Part shown: piece by piece, positions 1 to 5,751 of the stretch
How positions within the stretch are numbered: position 1 is the stretch's first letter
Layout of the letters: every line of letters begins with the position of its first letter
Assembly: GCA_021774015.1 (NCBI GenBank)
Contig: JAJFJO010000091.1
Span: 1-5,751 of the forward strand
Direction: 5' to 3'
DNA length: 5,751 nucleotides
Origin: Gammaproteobacteria bacterium
GTDB lineage: Bacteria; Pseudomonadota; Gammaproteobacteria; Coxiellales; Coxiellaceae
The notes under the pieces: generated by a model
Seen by the model: only the letters and a program-made list of their open reading frames with translations
Told to the model about the DNA's origin: nothing
Database searches by the model: none
Position numbers and translations under genes: made by a program

Positions 1-2235
1 AGGTGGTAATAAGATAGGAGTTGAACCACTGGCTCCCAATTTTTCAGGAGTAGGTCTTGCTGTTGGTGGGGCTGTTATCTCAAGCACTTGCTGATCACCT
101 GCACTATTTTCTGGATCAGTACTATCAGGTTCTGATGATGCATCTGGTAATTCAACAGAGTTATTTAGTTTTCGACGCTGTTTTACTGTGAAAGCAATAC
201 CTGCAAGACAAAGCATTATCACGACTATCCCAATGACAATAAGGACATTCATGATAAATTCGCTTAAATTACTTGGTGTAGAGCTCATTGATATTGCTGA
301 GGGTGGTGTTGCTCGCGAGAGCCCTGTGCTACTGGATGTTAGCGGAGAATTGGTCGAAGAGCTTGGCTGGTTAGTTTGTTCACTCGTTGGTGTTATTGAT
401 GTGGCAGCCCCAGTCGAGCCTGGCACGGTTGATGATGTGGCAGTAGCCCCAGTCGAGCCTGGTATGATTGAAATAATAGGGCATTGAGTTTGAAATGTTG
501 GATAAATCGCAACAGCTGAAATCAGCCAGTTTTGTTCTATGACGGTAGTTGTGCCGGGGGTAAGTGAAACTGAGGTAGCATTATAAGGGAGTGTCAGAAC
601 AGTGGGGCTAATCACCTGCAAGTCTCCGCAGTTCTCCATGCTTCCAGTGCTATTTTGCTTTGCTAGAAACACATCATCCTGGCCTGCACCAAAACTATTT
701 GCATAACCTGTTGAAACAAAGCCTCCATCTGGGGTTATTTGAGCAGACATGGGGAAATCTCTGCCGCCTGCGCCTAGAGCTTTAGCCCAATTGAGCGAAC
801 CGTCATTATGAAATTCAGCCAATAATATTCTGAAAACAGGACCGAAGCTAGCTGAATATCCTACTACTTTATAACCACCACTCGCTGCGATATTGGCAGA
901 GGTGCCAACGTCATTTCCAGCGCCTCCAAGAGTTCTAGCCCAACTTAGTGCGCCAGCGCTATTAAATTTAGCTAATAATAAGTCAGCAGCGCTCCCGCCA
1001 AAATTATTTGTACTTCCCGTTACAATAAAGCCATTATCAGGTGTTTCTTGCACTGAACCACCATATGTGGCGGTTGAATCACGCCCAAAGCTTTTTTCCC
1101 AACTTACTGTGCCGTTCGCCATGAGTTTTACCAAATACAAACACGCTGAAGAAGGAAAGCATCCTGTTTGACCCACCGTAATATAGCCACCATCACTGGT
1201 CACTTGCACTGCAGCACCCACATCTGTGCCGCTGCTCCCCAAGCTTTTAGCCCAATTAACGATGCCAGAAGCGCCAAATTTAACTAGCAACAAATCGTTA
1301 AAGCCTGCACCAAAGTTGGACGTAGAGCCTGACACGATATACCCACCATCGGGAGTTTGTTTAACTGATCGACCTATATCACGCCCGGCAGTGTTTCCCC
1401 AGGTTTTGGCCCAGCTGATAGTGCCATTGGCATCAAATTTAACGAGTAGAAGGTTTTCATCATTTACAGAGCCTGTATATCCTGTTATGACATAACCACC
1501 ATCAGACGTGCATTCCACCGCCCGGCCATGATCTCGATCATTTCCGCCTAATGCGACTTTTGCCCAGCTTAGGCTGCCTATGGCATTAAATTTAGCTAGA
1601 AGTATAGATCGCAAACCTGTCCCATAACTTTGGGTATGACCTGTTACAATATAGCCTCCGTCTGGAGTTACCCGAACCGAATGACCTTGATCATAACTGC
1701 TTCCCCCAAACGCCTCAAAGAAAGTTGTCCCAGTTGTTTGAGCAGCCATCGGTTGTGGCAAAGATAGTAGACTCATGGCCATGGAAAAACTGTATGGGGT
1801 CAAGGGCAGTGCACCAGCTTGATAATTAAGGGTGCTGTAGGTGCTCGCTGCAACAACGGCAAAACTGCTCGCGTGGCTGAAGACGCTTGTGGGCGGCAGC
1901 CAAGCCCGGAAAACTGTAAGGCCAGTAGCAATATCCGATAATTCGTCTAAGTTTGAAAATGCAAGATAGCCTAATCCTGCTGTAACCAATGCAGAAGCAA
2001 CGGCCTTTGAACTGTCTTTGATGACCTGGGTACCACGTTGAGCGAGTGTTTTGCTTTTTCCAACGACTTGATTTAATCGAGCATAGATGTCCGCGGTATT
2101 ATCACTAGTTTCTTCGCTTGATTCCAGAGTTCTAGTCTCAAATTCGAAATCTCCGGTCTCACTAAATGCTTCAACATACTGCGTGTCAGCGCGTTGTTTG
2201 TTTGGGAATATGGCATTTGCCAGAGTAGAAAACAT
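1..2235 (-). CDS. Partial large membrane-anchored protein with seven propeller-type repeats, Ser/Thr-rich stalk and C-terminal transmembrane segment
   Basis: I translated this strand by hand. The frame is open for 745 codons from ATG at 2235-2233 to the window edge, so the 3' end is missing. The start is supported by GAGGTG six bases upstream and a good promoter. Residues 1-165 match no family I know: the first 50 are acidic, 76-93 are moderately hydrophobic, and 148-166 look like a signal peptide ending in MAAQ. Residues about 170-530 hold seven units of about 52 residues with the pattern DGGYIVTG...LL.KF...G...WAK..GG, which suggests a seven-bladed beta-propeller. Residues 592-657 are a Ser/Thr/Pro-rich stalk. 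Residues 660-684 form a strong transmembrane helix followed by KQRRK, and 690-745 are an acidic, Pro-rich tail. By the positive-inside rule the propeller should face outward and the tail inward. DGGY/WAK-type repeats are known in bacterial surface or secreted proteins. Adhesion or host interaction is an inference only. No function is assigned. Confidence 0.88.
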   Translation of the reverse strand, partial: MFSTLANAIFPNKQRADTQYVEAFSETGDFEFETRTLESSEETSDNTADIYARLNQVVGKSKTLAQRGTQVIKDSSKAVASALVTAGLGYLAFSNLDELSDIATGLTVFRAWLPPTSVFSHASSFAVVAASTYSTLNYQAGALPLTPYSFSMAMSLLSLPQPMAAQTTGTTFFEAFGGSSYDQGHSVRVTPDGGYIVTGHTQSYGTGLRSILLAKFNAIGSLSWAKVALGGNDRDHGRAVECTSDGGYVITGYTGSVNDENLLLVKFDANGTISWAKTWGNTAGRDIGRSVKQTPDGGYIVSGSTSNFGAGFNDLLLVKFGASGIVNWAKSLGSSGTDVGAAVQVTSDGGYITVGQTGCFPSSACLYLVKLMANGTVSWEKSFGRDSTATYGGSVQETPDNGFIVTGSTNNFGGSAADLLLAKFNSAGALSWARTLGGAGNDVGTSANIAASGGYKVVGYSASFGPVFRILLAEFHNDGSLNWAKALGAGGRDFPMSAQITPDGGFVSTGYANSFGAGQDDVFLAKQNSTGSMENCGDLQVISPTVLTLPYNATSVSLTPGTTTVIEQNWLISAVAIYPTFQTQCPIISIIPGSTGATATSSTVPGSTGAATSITPTSEQTNQPSSSTNSPLTSSSTGLSRATPPSAISMSSTPSNLSEFIMNVLIVIGIVVIMLCLAGIAFTVKQRRKLNNSVELPDASSEPDSTDPENSAGDQQVLEITAPPTARPTPEKLGASGSTPILLPP
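184..258 (-). other. Predicted single transmembrane segment with stop-transfer motif
   Basis: These codons give residues 660-684, about 25 almost entirely hydrophobic residues rich in Ile, Val, Leu and Met. They are followed directly by KQRRK (685-689, encoded just below base 184). This is the only strongly hydrophobic span in the visible protein. It separates the Ser/Thr-rich stalk from the acidic tail. By the positive-inside rule the tail is cytoplasmic. Confidence 0.8.
398..462 (-). repeat. Short tandem duplication in the Ser/Thr-rich stalk
   Basis: An identical 18-base stretch occurs at 406-423 and 445-462, offset by 39 bases (13 codons). The neighbouring 10 bases (398-407 and 434-443) also match, apart from a three-base insertion in one copy. 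It encodes PGSTGA twice, at residues 592-597 and 605-610. Near-perfect identity at DNA level shows a recent in-frame duplication inside the stalk. Confidence 0.85.
646..1728 (-). repeat. Seven tandem ~52-residue propeller repeats (protein-level)
   Basis: The DGG-type turn occurs at residues 192, 245, 296, 348, 400 (DNG), 452 (SGG, degenerate) and 503, giving spacings of 53, 51, 52, 52, 52 and 51 residues. Each is followed by a strand like YIVTG, then S/N-FG-G, then LL(V/A)KF, a turn glycine and a WAK-like strand. WAK-like elements occur at about 172 (FEAFGG), 224, 276, 328, 379 (WEK), 432 (WAR) and 483, so there are also seven. The first element lies before the first DGG, and the last DGG unit ends without its own WAK. 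That offset is expected if the first and last segments complete one blade and close the ring. The repeats have diverged at DNA level, so the array is old rather than freshly amplified. Confidence 0.8.
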
Positions 2236-2280
2236 AATATGCACCTCAAGGAGTAATTCAATTTAGGACAATAGTTAAAA

Positions 2281-2297
2281 GTGCAGCCCTGATGCAC
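2281..2297 (-). promoter_or_regulatory. Small hairpin in the leader of the large gene
   Basis: In the predicted leader RNA, GUGCA and UGCAC (5-bp arms, 7-base loop) are followed by UUUU. The stem is short, so it would be a weak attenuator at most and may be chance. Confidence 0.2.
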
Positions 2298-2310
2298 CAA
2301 CGAGTGGAAA

Positions 2311-2331
2311 ACAGTATCGCTATTATACTGT
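2311..2331. promoter_or_regulatory. Operator-like inverted repeat over the -10 box
   Basis: The perfect dyad ACAGTAT-N7-ATACTGT has 7-bp arms at 2311-2317 and 2325-2331. It covers the TATAAT box and the predicted start point of the promoter described here. A dimeric repressor bound at this place would block RNA polymerase. The ACAG...CTGT order is the reverse of a LexA box (CTGT...ACAG), so LexA is not the obvious binder. The regulator is unknown. Confidence 0.45.
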
Positions 2332-2350
2332 CATAGCCTTGCAATGTAAC
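2322..2350 (-). promoter_or_regulatory. Sigma-70-type promoter of the large membrane-protein gene
   Basis: Reading the minus strand, GTTACA (2350-2345, 4 of 6 consensus bases) is separated by exactly 17 bases from TATAAT (2327-2322, 6 of 6). Transcription should start near 2315, leaving a leader of about 80 bases before the ATG at 2235. It is the best-formed promoter in the window and points at the only gene downstream. Confidence 0.65.
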
Positions 2351-2586
2351 CCTCATTTTGAAGTGAAAACAGTCTTTTAAGATTACATTTTCATTGTTTG
2401 TCTTTATTCGGCACAAGCGGGTTTTCTAGTTTGCTATTTCAAAGTGTTAGCAATATATTTTCCTTATCATTAATCGCTATTCTAATTGGAAATACAGCTG
2501 TGATTTTTTTTAACACACTGGATTTTATACTATTGTGCAGATAATCGAAGGCTAAATAAAAATTCTTTGATCAATTTTAATATCAC

Positions 2587-2614
2587 TGAATATCTTGAAT
2601 TTTGGTTTTGTCAA
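2587..2614 (-). promoter_or_regulatory. Possible promoter with perfect -35 in the intergenic region
   Basis: The minus strand has TTGACA (2614-2609, 6 of 6), then 16 bases, then TATTCA (2592-2587, only 3 of 6). The -35 is ideal but the -10 is poor, and AT-rich DNA produces such matches by chance. Confidence 0.25.
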
Positions 2615-2656
2615 AGCCGAGCCTAGATTTTATGAAAGCCATTATTTTTATAGTGT

Positions 2657-2665
2657 ATTATACCA
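2657..2665 (-). promoter_or_regulatory. Possible extended -10 promoter just after ilvE
   Basis: The minus strand reads TGGTATAAT, a full extended -10 (TGN-TATAAT), 31 bases beyond the ilvE stop. No convincing -35 lies at the usual distance, which an extended -10 does not strictly need. It would start an RNA in the intergenic region, either an untranslated RNA or a very long leader. Confidence 0.3.
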
Positions 2666-2695
2666 TTTCAGTTGTTAATTGATTGAGTGCTTCCT

Positions 2696-3724
2696 TTAAA
2701 CCACATCCGCACGCTTAGAGACACACGTAACCCACCCAAAAGGATCATCAGCTTCGCATAGTTGTATATTGCGCAGCGACTCATAAATAGTCTGTGTTAT
2801 GGGGCCTGTTTTAAAGTTATTGAAGGTGGTCTCTTTTCCCTCATGCTTTACCATTCCAATCGGTGTGATAATGGCAGCGGTGCCGGCACAAAAACATTCA
2901 GATGCTGTCAGTAGTTCTTTGATGCTGACAGGTCTTTCTTCGATGTTTAAACCCAAGATATCGCGTGCCATAGTAATAATTGAATCGCGTGTAATTCCTG
3001 GTAGTATTTTTCCTAGCTCAGGTGTGACGAGTGTGCCATTGATAACACAAAAAATGTTAGAGGCGCCAGCTTCTTCTATATATTCTGCATTGCTGTCGTC
3101 ACAATAAATACAGTCGTTGTAACCACGAGCTTGTGCAGCTTTGCGAGCAATCATAATGCTGGCATAGTTACCAATATATTTTGCATGGCCGATACCTTTG
3201 TTAGCAGCACGGTGATAGTTAGTACACACTTCCATTTTCGTAGGTTGTATTCCAGATTTAAAGTAGGCTCCAACGGGTGACACATAAGTCAAGAATGTAT
3301 AATCTGGAGCCGGCGCTACACCCAGCTTAGGGCCGGTTCCCCATAGGCAGGGTCTAAAATATAAACTGCCCTTATCGTAGGGTGGAATGTATTCTTCATT
3401 CGACCAAATGAGTTGTTCAATCGCGTCAATGAATTGCTGCTCTGGAAAAGGTGGGATACAGACACGCTCGGCACTAACATTAATGCGTTTAGCATTCTCT
3501 TCAGGTCGGAAGAGCACTATGTCACCACTTTTTGTGCGGTGAGCCTTCATTCCTTCGAACACTCCTTGGCCGTAGTTTAAAACACCTGCAGCAGGGGAGA
3601 TGCTGATATTACCGTAAGGGCGCAGCTCTCCTTTGTTCCAGCCGCCGTCAGTATTTGTAGTGGCGACATACATGGTTTTAGACGGGTTAAGGCTGAACGT
3701 TAGATTATCCCAATCGATGCTCAT
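2696..3724 (-). CDS. ilvE: Branched-chain amino acid aminotransferase (class II BCAT)
   Basis: This is a PLP-dependent fold-type IV aminotransferase. It interconverts Leu, Ile and Val with their 2-oxo acids, using 2-oxoglutarate/glutamate, in the cytoplasm as the last step of branched-chain synthesis or the first of breakdown. The 342 residues fit the longer class II (eukaryote-like) BCATs of about 340-365 rather than E. coli IlvE, which is just over 300. Visible landmarks are YGQGVFEGMKA (51-61), RPCLWG (124-129), the PLP lysine K182 in AKYIGNYAS, EYIEEAGASNIF (214-225) containing the conserved cofactor-contacting Glu, PGITRDS (242-248), and the phosphate-binding GTAA (281-284). No key residue appears missing. 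The ATG is supported by AGAGGAA six bases upstream. The gene follows ssb by 70 bp across a hairpin. No other ilv or leu genes are in the window. Confidence 0.93.
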   Translation of the reverse strand: MSIDWDNLTFSLNPSKTMYVATTNTDGGWNKGELRPYGNISISPAAGVLNYGQGVFEGMKAHRTKSGDIVLFRPEENAKRINVSAERVCIPPFPEQQFIDAIEQLIWSNEEYIPPYDKGSLYFRPCLWGTGPKLGVAPAPDYTFLTYVSPVGAYFKSGIQPTKMEVCTNYHRAANKGIGHAKYIGNYASIMIARKAAQARGYNDCIYCDDSNAEYIEEAGASNIFCVINGTLVTPELGKILPGITRDSIITMARDILGLNIEERPVSIKELLTASECFCAGTAAIITPIGMVKHEGKETTFNNFKTGPITQTIYESLRNIQLCEADDPFGWVTCVSKRADVV

Positions 3725-3747
3725 GGCGTATTCCTCTTATGCAAATA

Positions 3748-3755
3748 GGGGGGGG
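3748..3755. repeat. Eight-base G/C homopolymer in the ilvE leader
   Basis: There is a run of eight G on the plus strand (eight C in the transcript), two bases after the terminator hairpin and 10 bases before the ilvE Shine-Dalgarno sequence. Such tracts are prone to slippage. This one is non-coding, so length changes would only alter leader spacing. Confidence 0.7.
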
Positions 3756-3757
3756 TG

Positions 3758-3781
3758 AAAAGCCGGCAGTCGCCGGCTTTT
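3758..3781. terminator. Hairpin terminator between ssb and ilvE
   Basis: A perfect 10-bp stem with a 4-base loop (AAAAGCCGGC, loop 3768-3771, GCCGGCTTTT) starts 13 bases after the ssb stop. The arms carry A and T runs, so it can work in both directions, with four U on the ssb side and five on the other. Only ssb/ilvE transcription approaches it. With so short a U-tract, partial read-through into ilvE is likely. Confidence 0.75.
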
Positions 3782-3794
3782 TATGATGAGCATG

Positions 3795-4292
3795 CTAGAA
3801 CGGAATATCGTCATCTAGGTCGTTAGCACCTTGTGCTTCATTGCCTAGGTTGGTATTAGCAGCGGAAGGTTGGCTACTTTTCATACTATTGCTCTGGCTT
3901 TGATTCTGATTCTGGTTGCTAGAATAGTTACCATTACCACCGCTACCGCCGCCACTACGGTTATCTAGCATTTGCATTTCACTGGCAATTACTTCAGTGG
4001 TATAGCGATCAGTACCACTTTTGTCTTGCCATTTACGGGTGCGTAAGCTGCCCTCGATATAGACTTTTGAACCTTTACGCAAGTATTCGCCGACAATCTC
4101 AGCTAGGCGATTAAAAAACACCACACGGTGCCATTCAGTGCGTTCTTGCATTTCACCACTTTGTTTGTCGCGCCAGGATGAGCTGGTTGCAACGGTAACG
4201 TTGGCAAGTGCATTGCCATTTGGGGTATAGCGAACTTCGGGGTCTACTCCTAGATTACCAATTAAGATAACTTTGTTAACACCTCTAGCCAT
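3795..4292 (-). CDS. ssb: Single-stranded DNA-binding protein
   Basis: SSB coats single-stranded DNA as a tetramer during replication, recombination and repair, and recruits partner enzymes through its C-terminal tip. Residues 1-110 form the OB fold, opening with MARGVNKVILIGNLG. The DNA-stacking aromatics W40, W54, F60 and W88 line up with the classic E. coli set. Residues 111-155 are a flexible Gly/Asn/Gln/Ser-rich linker with a QNQNQSQSN stretch. The protein ends in DDDIPF, the conserved partner-binding tip. The length of 165 is typical for a gammaproteobacterial SSB (E. coli 178). The ATG has CAGGAG seven bases upstream. It lies 80 bp after the MFS gene on the same strand. I see no LexA-type box in that gap, though a TATACGTATA palindrome sits just before the ribosome binding site. 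Confidence 0.97.
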   Translation of the reverse strand: MARGVNKVILIGNLGVDPEVRYTPNGNALANVTVATSSSWRDKQSGEMQERTEWHRVVFFNRLAEIVGEYLRKGSKVYIEGSLRTRKWQDKSGTDRYTTEVIASEMQMLDNRSGGGSGGNGNYSSNQNQNQSQSNSMKSSQPSAANTNLGNEAQGANDLDDDIPF

Positions 4293-4309
4293 TATTTTTC
4301 TCCTGATTT

Positions 4310-4319
4310 TATACGTATA
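4310..4319. promoter_or_regulatory. Palindrome in the ssb leader
   Basis: TATACGTATA is a perfect 10-bp palindrome four bases upstream of the ssb Shine-Dalgarno sequence. It might be an operator or part of a -10-like element, but it is short, AT-rich and lacks a matching -35. Confidence 0.2.
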
Positions 4320-4372
4320 TCTACTGAATCCACAGCCTTATCTCCTAGGTATATCAGTCAACTGTTATACCG

Positions 4373-5734
4373 TCAGCCTAGGGTAACCGCTTCGATCGTT
4401 TTACGCAATTCGTCCTTGCTAATTATTTGCTTGTCGACTTTCAAATAAATCAAATTATCTGCTTGCATAAATGCCACTTCAGCGACCCCGGGCAGAGTAT
4501 TTAATTGTGAGCCCAGCGCCTGTTGGTTGTTGTGTTCCCTATCATAACTGAAAATCAGTGTAGATAAATACGGGGGTTCTTGCATTGTGATCGCGATAGC
4601 GAACCACAGTAGAGCAAAAACAGTACACAGGACGAATATGCCAATCACACTAAAGTGCCCTAATACTAAACCACCCAGCAGACCACCTATAAAAATACCG
4701 AAAAACTGTGAGGAAGAATACACACCCATTGCGGTGCCTTTATTCTTAATTGGTGCGGTTTTTGATATTAATGAGGGCAGCGAAGCCTCTAGTAGAGTAA
4801 AGGCTGTAAAAAACACCAGCAGCAAGAAACCAATGCCAATAGTCGAATGGTGCAAAAATATCAGGCTAAACTGTATGAGCGCAATCACCGCAATAGCGCC
4901 CGTGAAGATGGTCTTCATCTTGCGCTTTTTTTCAGCCACGATGATTAAAGGTACAGCGGCTGCGAAAGAGACCACGAGAACGATCAGGTATAGCAGCACC
5001 TGTTGATATTCGCCAAGTTGGATGCGATGAGTCAATAGAATAGGTATCGCTAAAAATAGGGCGGTTAGGATAGCGTGTTGGAAGAAAATTCCGATGTCTA
5101 GTTTGATCAACTGGCTGTTTTTTAAGATATTCTTAAATTTACCTGGCGCTACCTCCACATCCTCATGGACGCTAATCTCAGGCGGGTTAGGTAAGATAGT
5201 GAAGACCATCAGTATGCCAATTGCCCCCATGATGGCCGTAAGCCAGAAGATCCCTGAGAGATGAAACCAAGCGTTTACTATAGGCCCTAGCACCAAGGCC
5301 AAGGTAAAAGCCGTGCCGATAGTCATGCCCACAATAGCCATTGCCTTGCTGCGGTGCTCATCACGGGTGAGATCAGCCACCATAGCAAGTATCGTGCTGC
5401 CTATCGCTCCAGCACCCTGTATAGCGCGACCTAGGATCATCATATGAATGCTGTGCGCATAGGCGCAGATGATGCTACCTAGAATAAATAGCAGCAAGCC
5501 GATAGTGATCACAGTTTTGCGGCCAATGCGGTCTGACAGCATGCCAAAGGGCATTTGTAGTATCGCTTGTGTCAGGCCATAAATACCCAGCGCCATACCC
5601 ACCGTTACTGCGGTAGCACCAGGCAATTTTGCAGCACTTACGGAAAATACGGGTAATATCATAAATAGACCAAGCATACGAAATGCCATAATAGTGGCCA
5701 ATGACAGGACTGTGTTACGTTCTTTACGATGCAT
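4373..5734 (-). CDS. YajR-like MFS transporter with C-terminal YAM domain
   Basis: This is a major facilitator superfamily inner-membrane transporter, probably a proton-driven exporter. Its substrate cannot be told from the sequence. Twelve helices are apparent, roughly at residues 11-33, 42-63, 73-92, 97-118, 131-154, 160-181, 210-236, 244-268, 273-295, 299-322, 333-359 and 362-384. MFS motif A, GMLSDRIGRKTVI, is at 64-76 and RAIQGAGA is at 103-110. After helix 12, residues about 387-453 form a soluble tail (LPGVAEVAF, NLIYLKVD, SKDELRKTI) that fits the ferredoxin-like YAM domain of E. coli YajR. The total of 453 residues nearly equals YajR (454). The ATG has AGAGGA six bases upstream. The promoter must lie beyond the right edge. 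The MFS-ssb pairing is common in gammaproteobacteria, usually next to uvrA, and co-transcription with ssb is plausible. Confidence 0.88.
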   Translation of the reverse strand: MHRKERNTVLSLATIMAFRMLGLFMILPVFSVSAAKLPGATAVTVGMALGIYGLTQAILQMPFGMLSDRIGRKTVITIGLLLFILGSIICAYAHSIHMMILGRAIQGAGAIGSTILAMVADLTRDEHRSKAMAIVGMTIGTAFTLALVLGPIVNAWFHLSGIFWLTAIMGAIGILMVFTILPNPPEISVHEDVEVAPGKFKNILKNSQLIKLDIGIFFQHAILTALFLAIPILLTHRIQLGEYQQVLLYLIVLVVSFAAAVPLIIVAEKKRKMKTIFTGAIAVIALIQFSLIFLHHSTIGIGFLLLVFFTAFTLLEASLPSLISKTAPIKNKGTAMGVYSSSQFFGIFIGGLLGGLVLGHFSVIGIFVLCTVFALLWFAIAITMQEPPYLSTLIFSYDREHNNQQALGSQLNTLPGVAEVAFMQADNLIYLKVDKQIISKDELRKTIEAVTLG

Positions 5735-5751
5735 CTTGCTTCCTCTTGCGA

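Larger units (their letters stand above)
2236..2695. other. 460-bp AT-rich intergenic region without a gene
   Basis: No credible reading frame, tRNA or strong terminator is visible between the ilvE stop and the start of the large gene. Besides the promoter and dyad next to the large gene, the minus strand holds two more promoter-like sites: an extended -10 at 2665-2657 and a perfect -35 at 2614-2609. The region is rich in A and T runs, including eight consecutive T on the plus strand near 2503-2510. No hairpin/U-tract terminator for ilvE was found, so ilvE transcripts may extend into this region. Confidence 0.6.

Noticed and set aside
188..1495. Plus-strand open frames at 188-487, 893-1171 and 1226-1495
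   Set aside because: They are antisense to the 745-codon minus-strand gene. Their similar Pro/Leu-rich sequences are just the complement of its repeat units.
2073..2300. Minus-strand 75-codon frame starting at 2300
   Set aside because: It starts with TTG, has no convincing ribosome binding site, and overlaps the start of the large gene in another frame. Its product shows no recognisable features.
2236..2695. CRISPR array, tRNA or insertion-sequence ends in the intergenic region
   Set aside because: No regularly spaced direct repeats, cloverleaf or paired terminal inverted repeats were found.
2799..3107. Plus-strand 102-codon frame
   Set aside because: It lies wholly antisense within ilvE, whose motifs are intact.
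2696..3724. 4-amino-4-deoxychorismate lyase or D-amino acid aminotransferase instead of BCAT
   Set aside because: These share the fold, but the 342-residue length, the AKYIGNY lysine context and the RPCLWG and GTAA landmarks fit class II BCAT much better.
4293..4372. LexA box or strong promoter in front of ssb
   Set aside because: No CTGT-N8-ACAG site is present. A TTGACT hexamer exists, but no good -10 lies 16-18 bases from it, and the TATAAA near 4306-4311 would start transcription at the ribosome binding site itself.
4587..5006. Plus-strand 139-codon frame
   Set aside because: It is antisense to the hydrophobic half of the MFS gene and its sequence reflects complementary codons only.

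Overview
The window looks like a gammaproteobacterial chromosome. All four supported genes lie on the minus strand, so the order of transcription runs from the right edge to the left: a YajR-type MFS transporter (5734-4373), single-stranded DNA-binding protein ssb (4292-3795), a class II branched-chain aminotransferase ilvE (3724-2696), and a large repeat-bearing membrane protein that starts at 2235 and runs off the left edge still open. An MFS gene directly upstream of ssb is a familiar gammaproteobacterial arrangement, where uvrA is usually the next gene, often divergent. uvrA itself would lie beyond the right edge and is not seen here. The base composition is AT-leaning, with very AT-rich intergenic DNA. 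A host-associated lineage such as Legionellales/Coxiellaceae would fit, but that is only an inference.

The right half (about 2696-5734) is conserved housekeeping material. MFS and ssb are separated by 80 bp without a visible terminator and may be co-transcribed. Between ssb and ilvE sits a perfect 10-bp GC-rich hairpin flanked by T runs. It is followed at once by an eight-base C/G homopolymer and the ilvE ribosome binding site. No room remains for a conventional promoter after the hairpin, so ilvE probably depends on read-through or on a promoter inside the ssb end.

The left half is accessory. A 460-bp AT-rich gap (2236-2695) contains promoter-like elements. The best is a GTTACA-N17-TATAAT promoter for the large gene, overlapped by a perfect 7-bp inverted repeat that looks like an operator. 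The large gene is open from 2235 to base 1 (745 codons, no stop), so it is easily missed by callers that need a closed reading frame. Its product has a unique N-terminal region, seven degenerate repeats of about 52 residues predicted to form a closed seven-bladed beta-propeller, a Ser/Thr/Pro-rich stalk containing a recent tandem duplication, one strong transmembrane segment followed by a basic stop-transfer motif, and an acidic/proline-rich tail that continues outside the window. This is the least ordinary part of the window. It resembles a bacterial version of a type I surface receptor or adhesin layout. No ligand or function can be read from the sequence.

I see no tRNA, rRNA, insertion sequence or CRISPR array.
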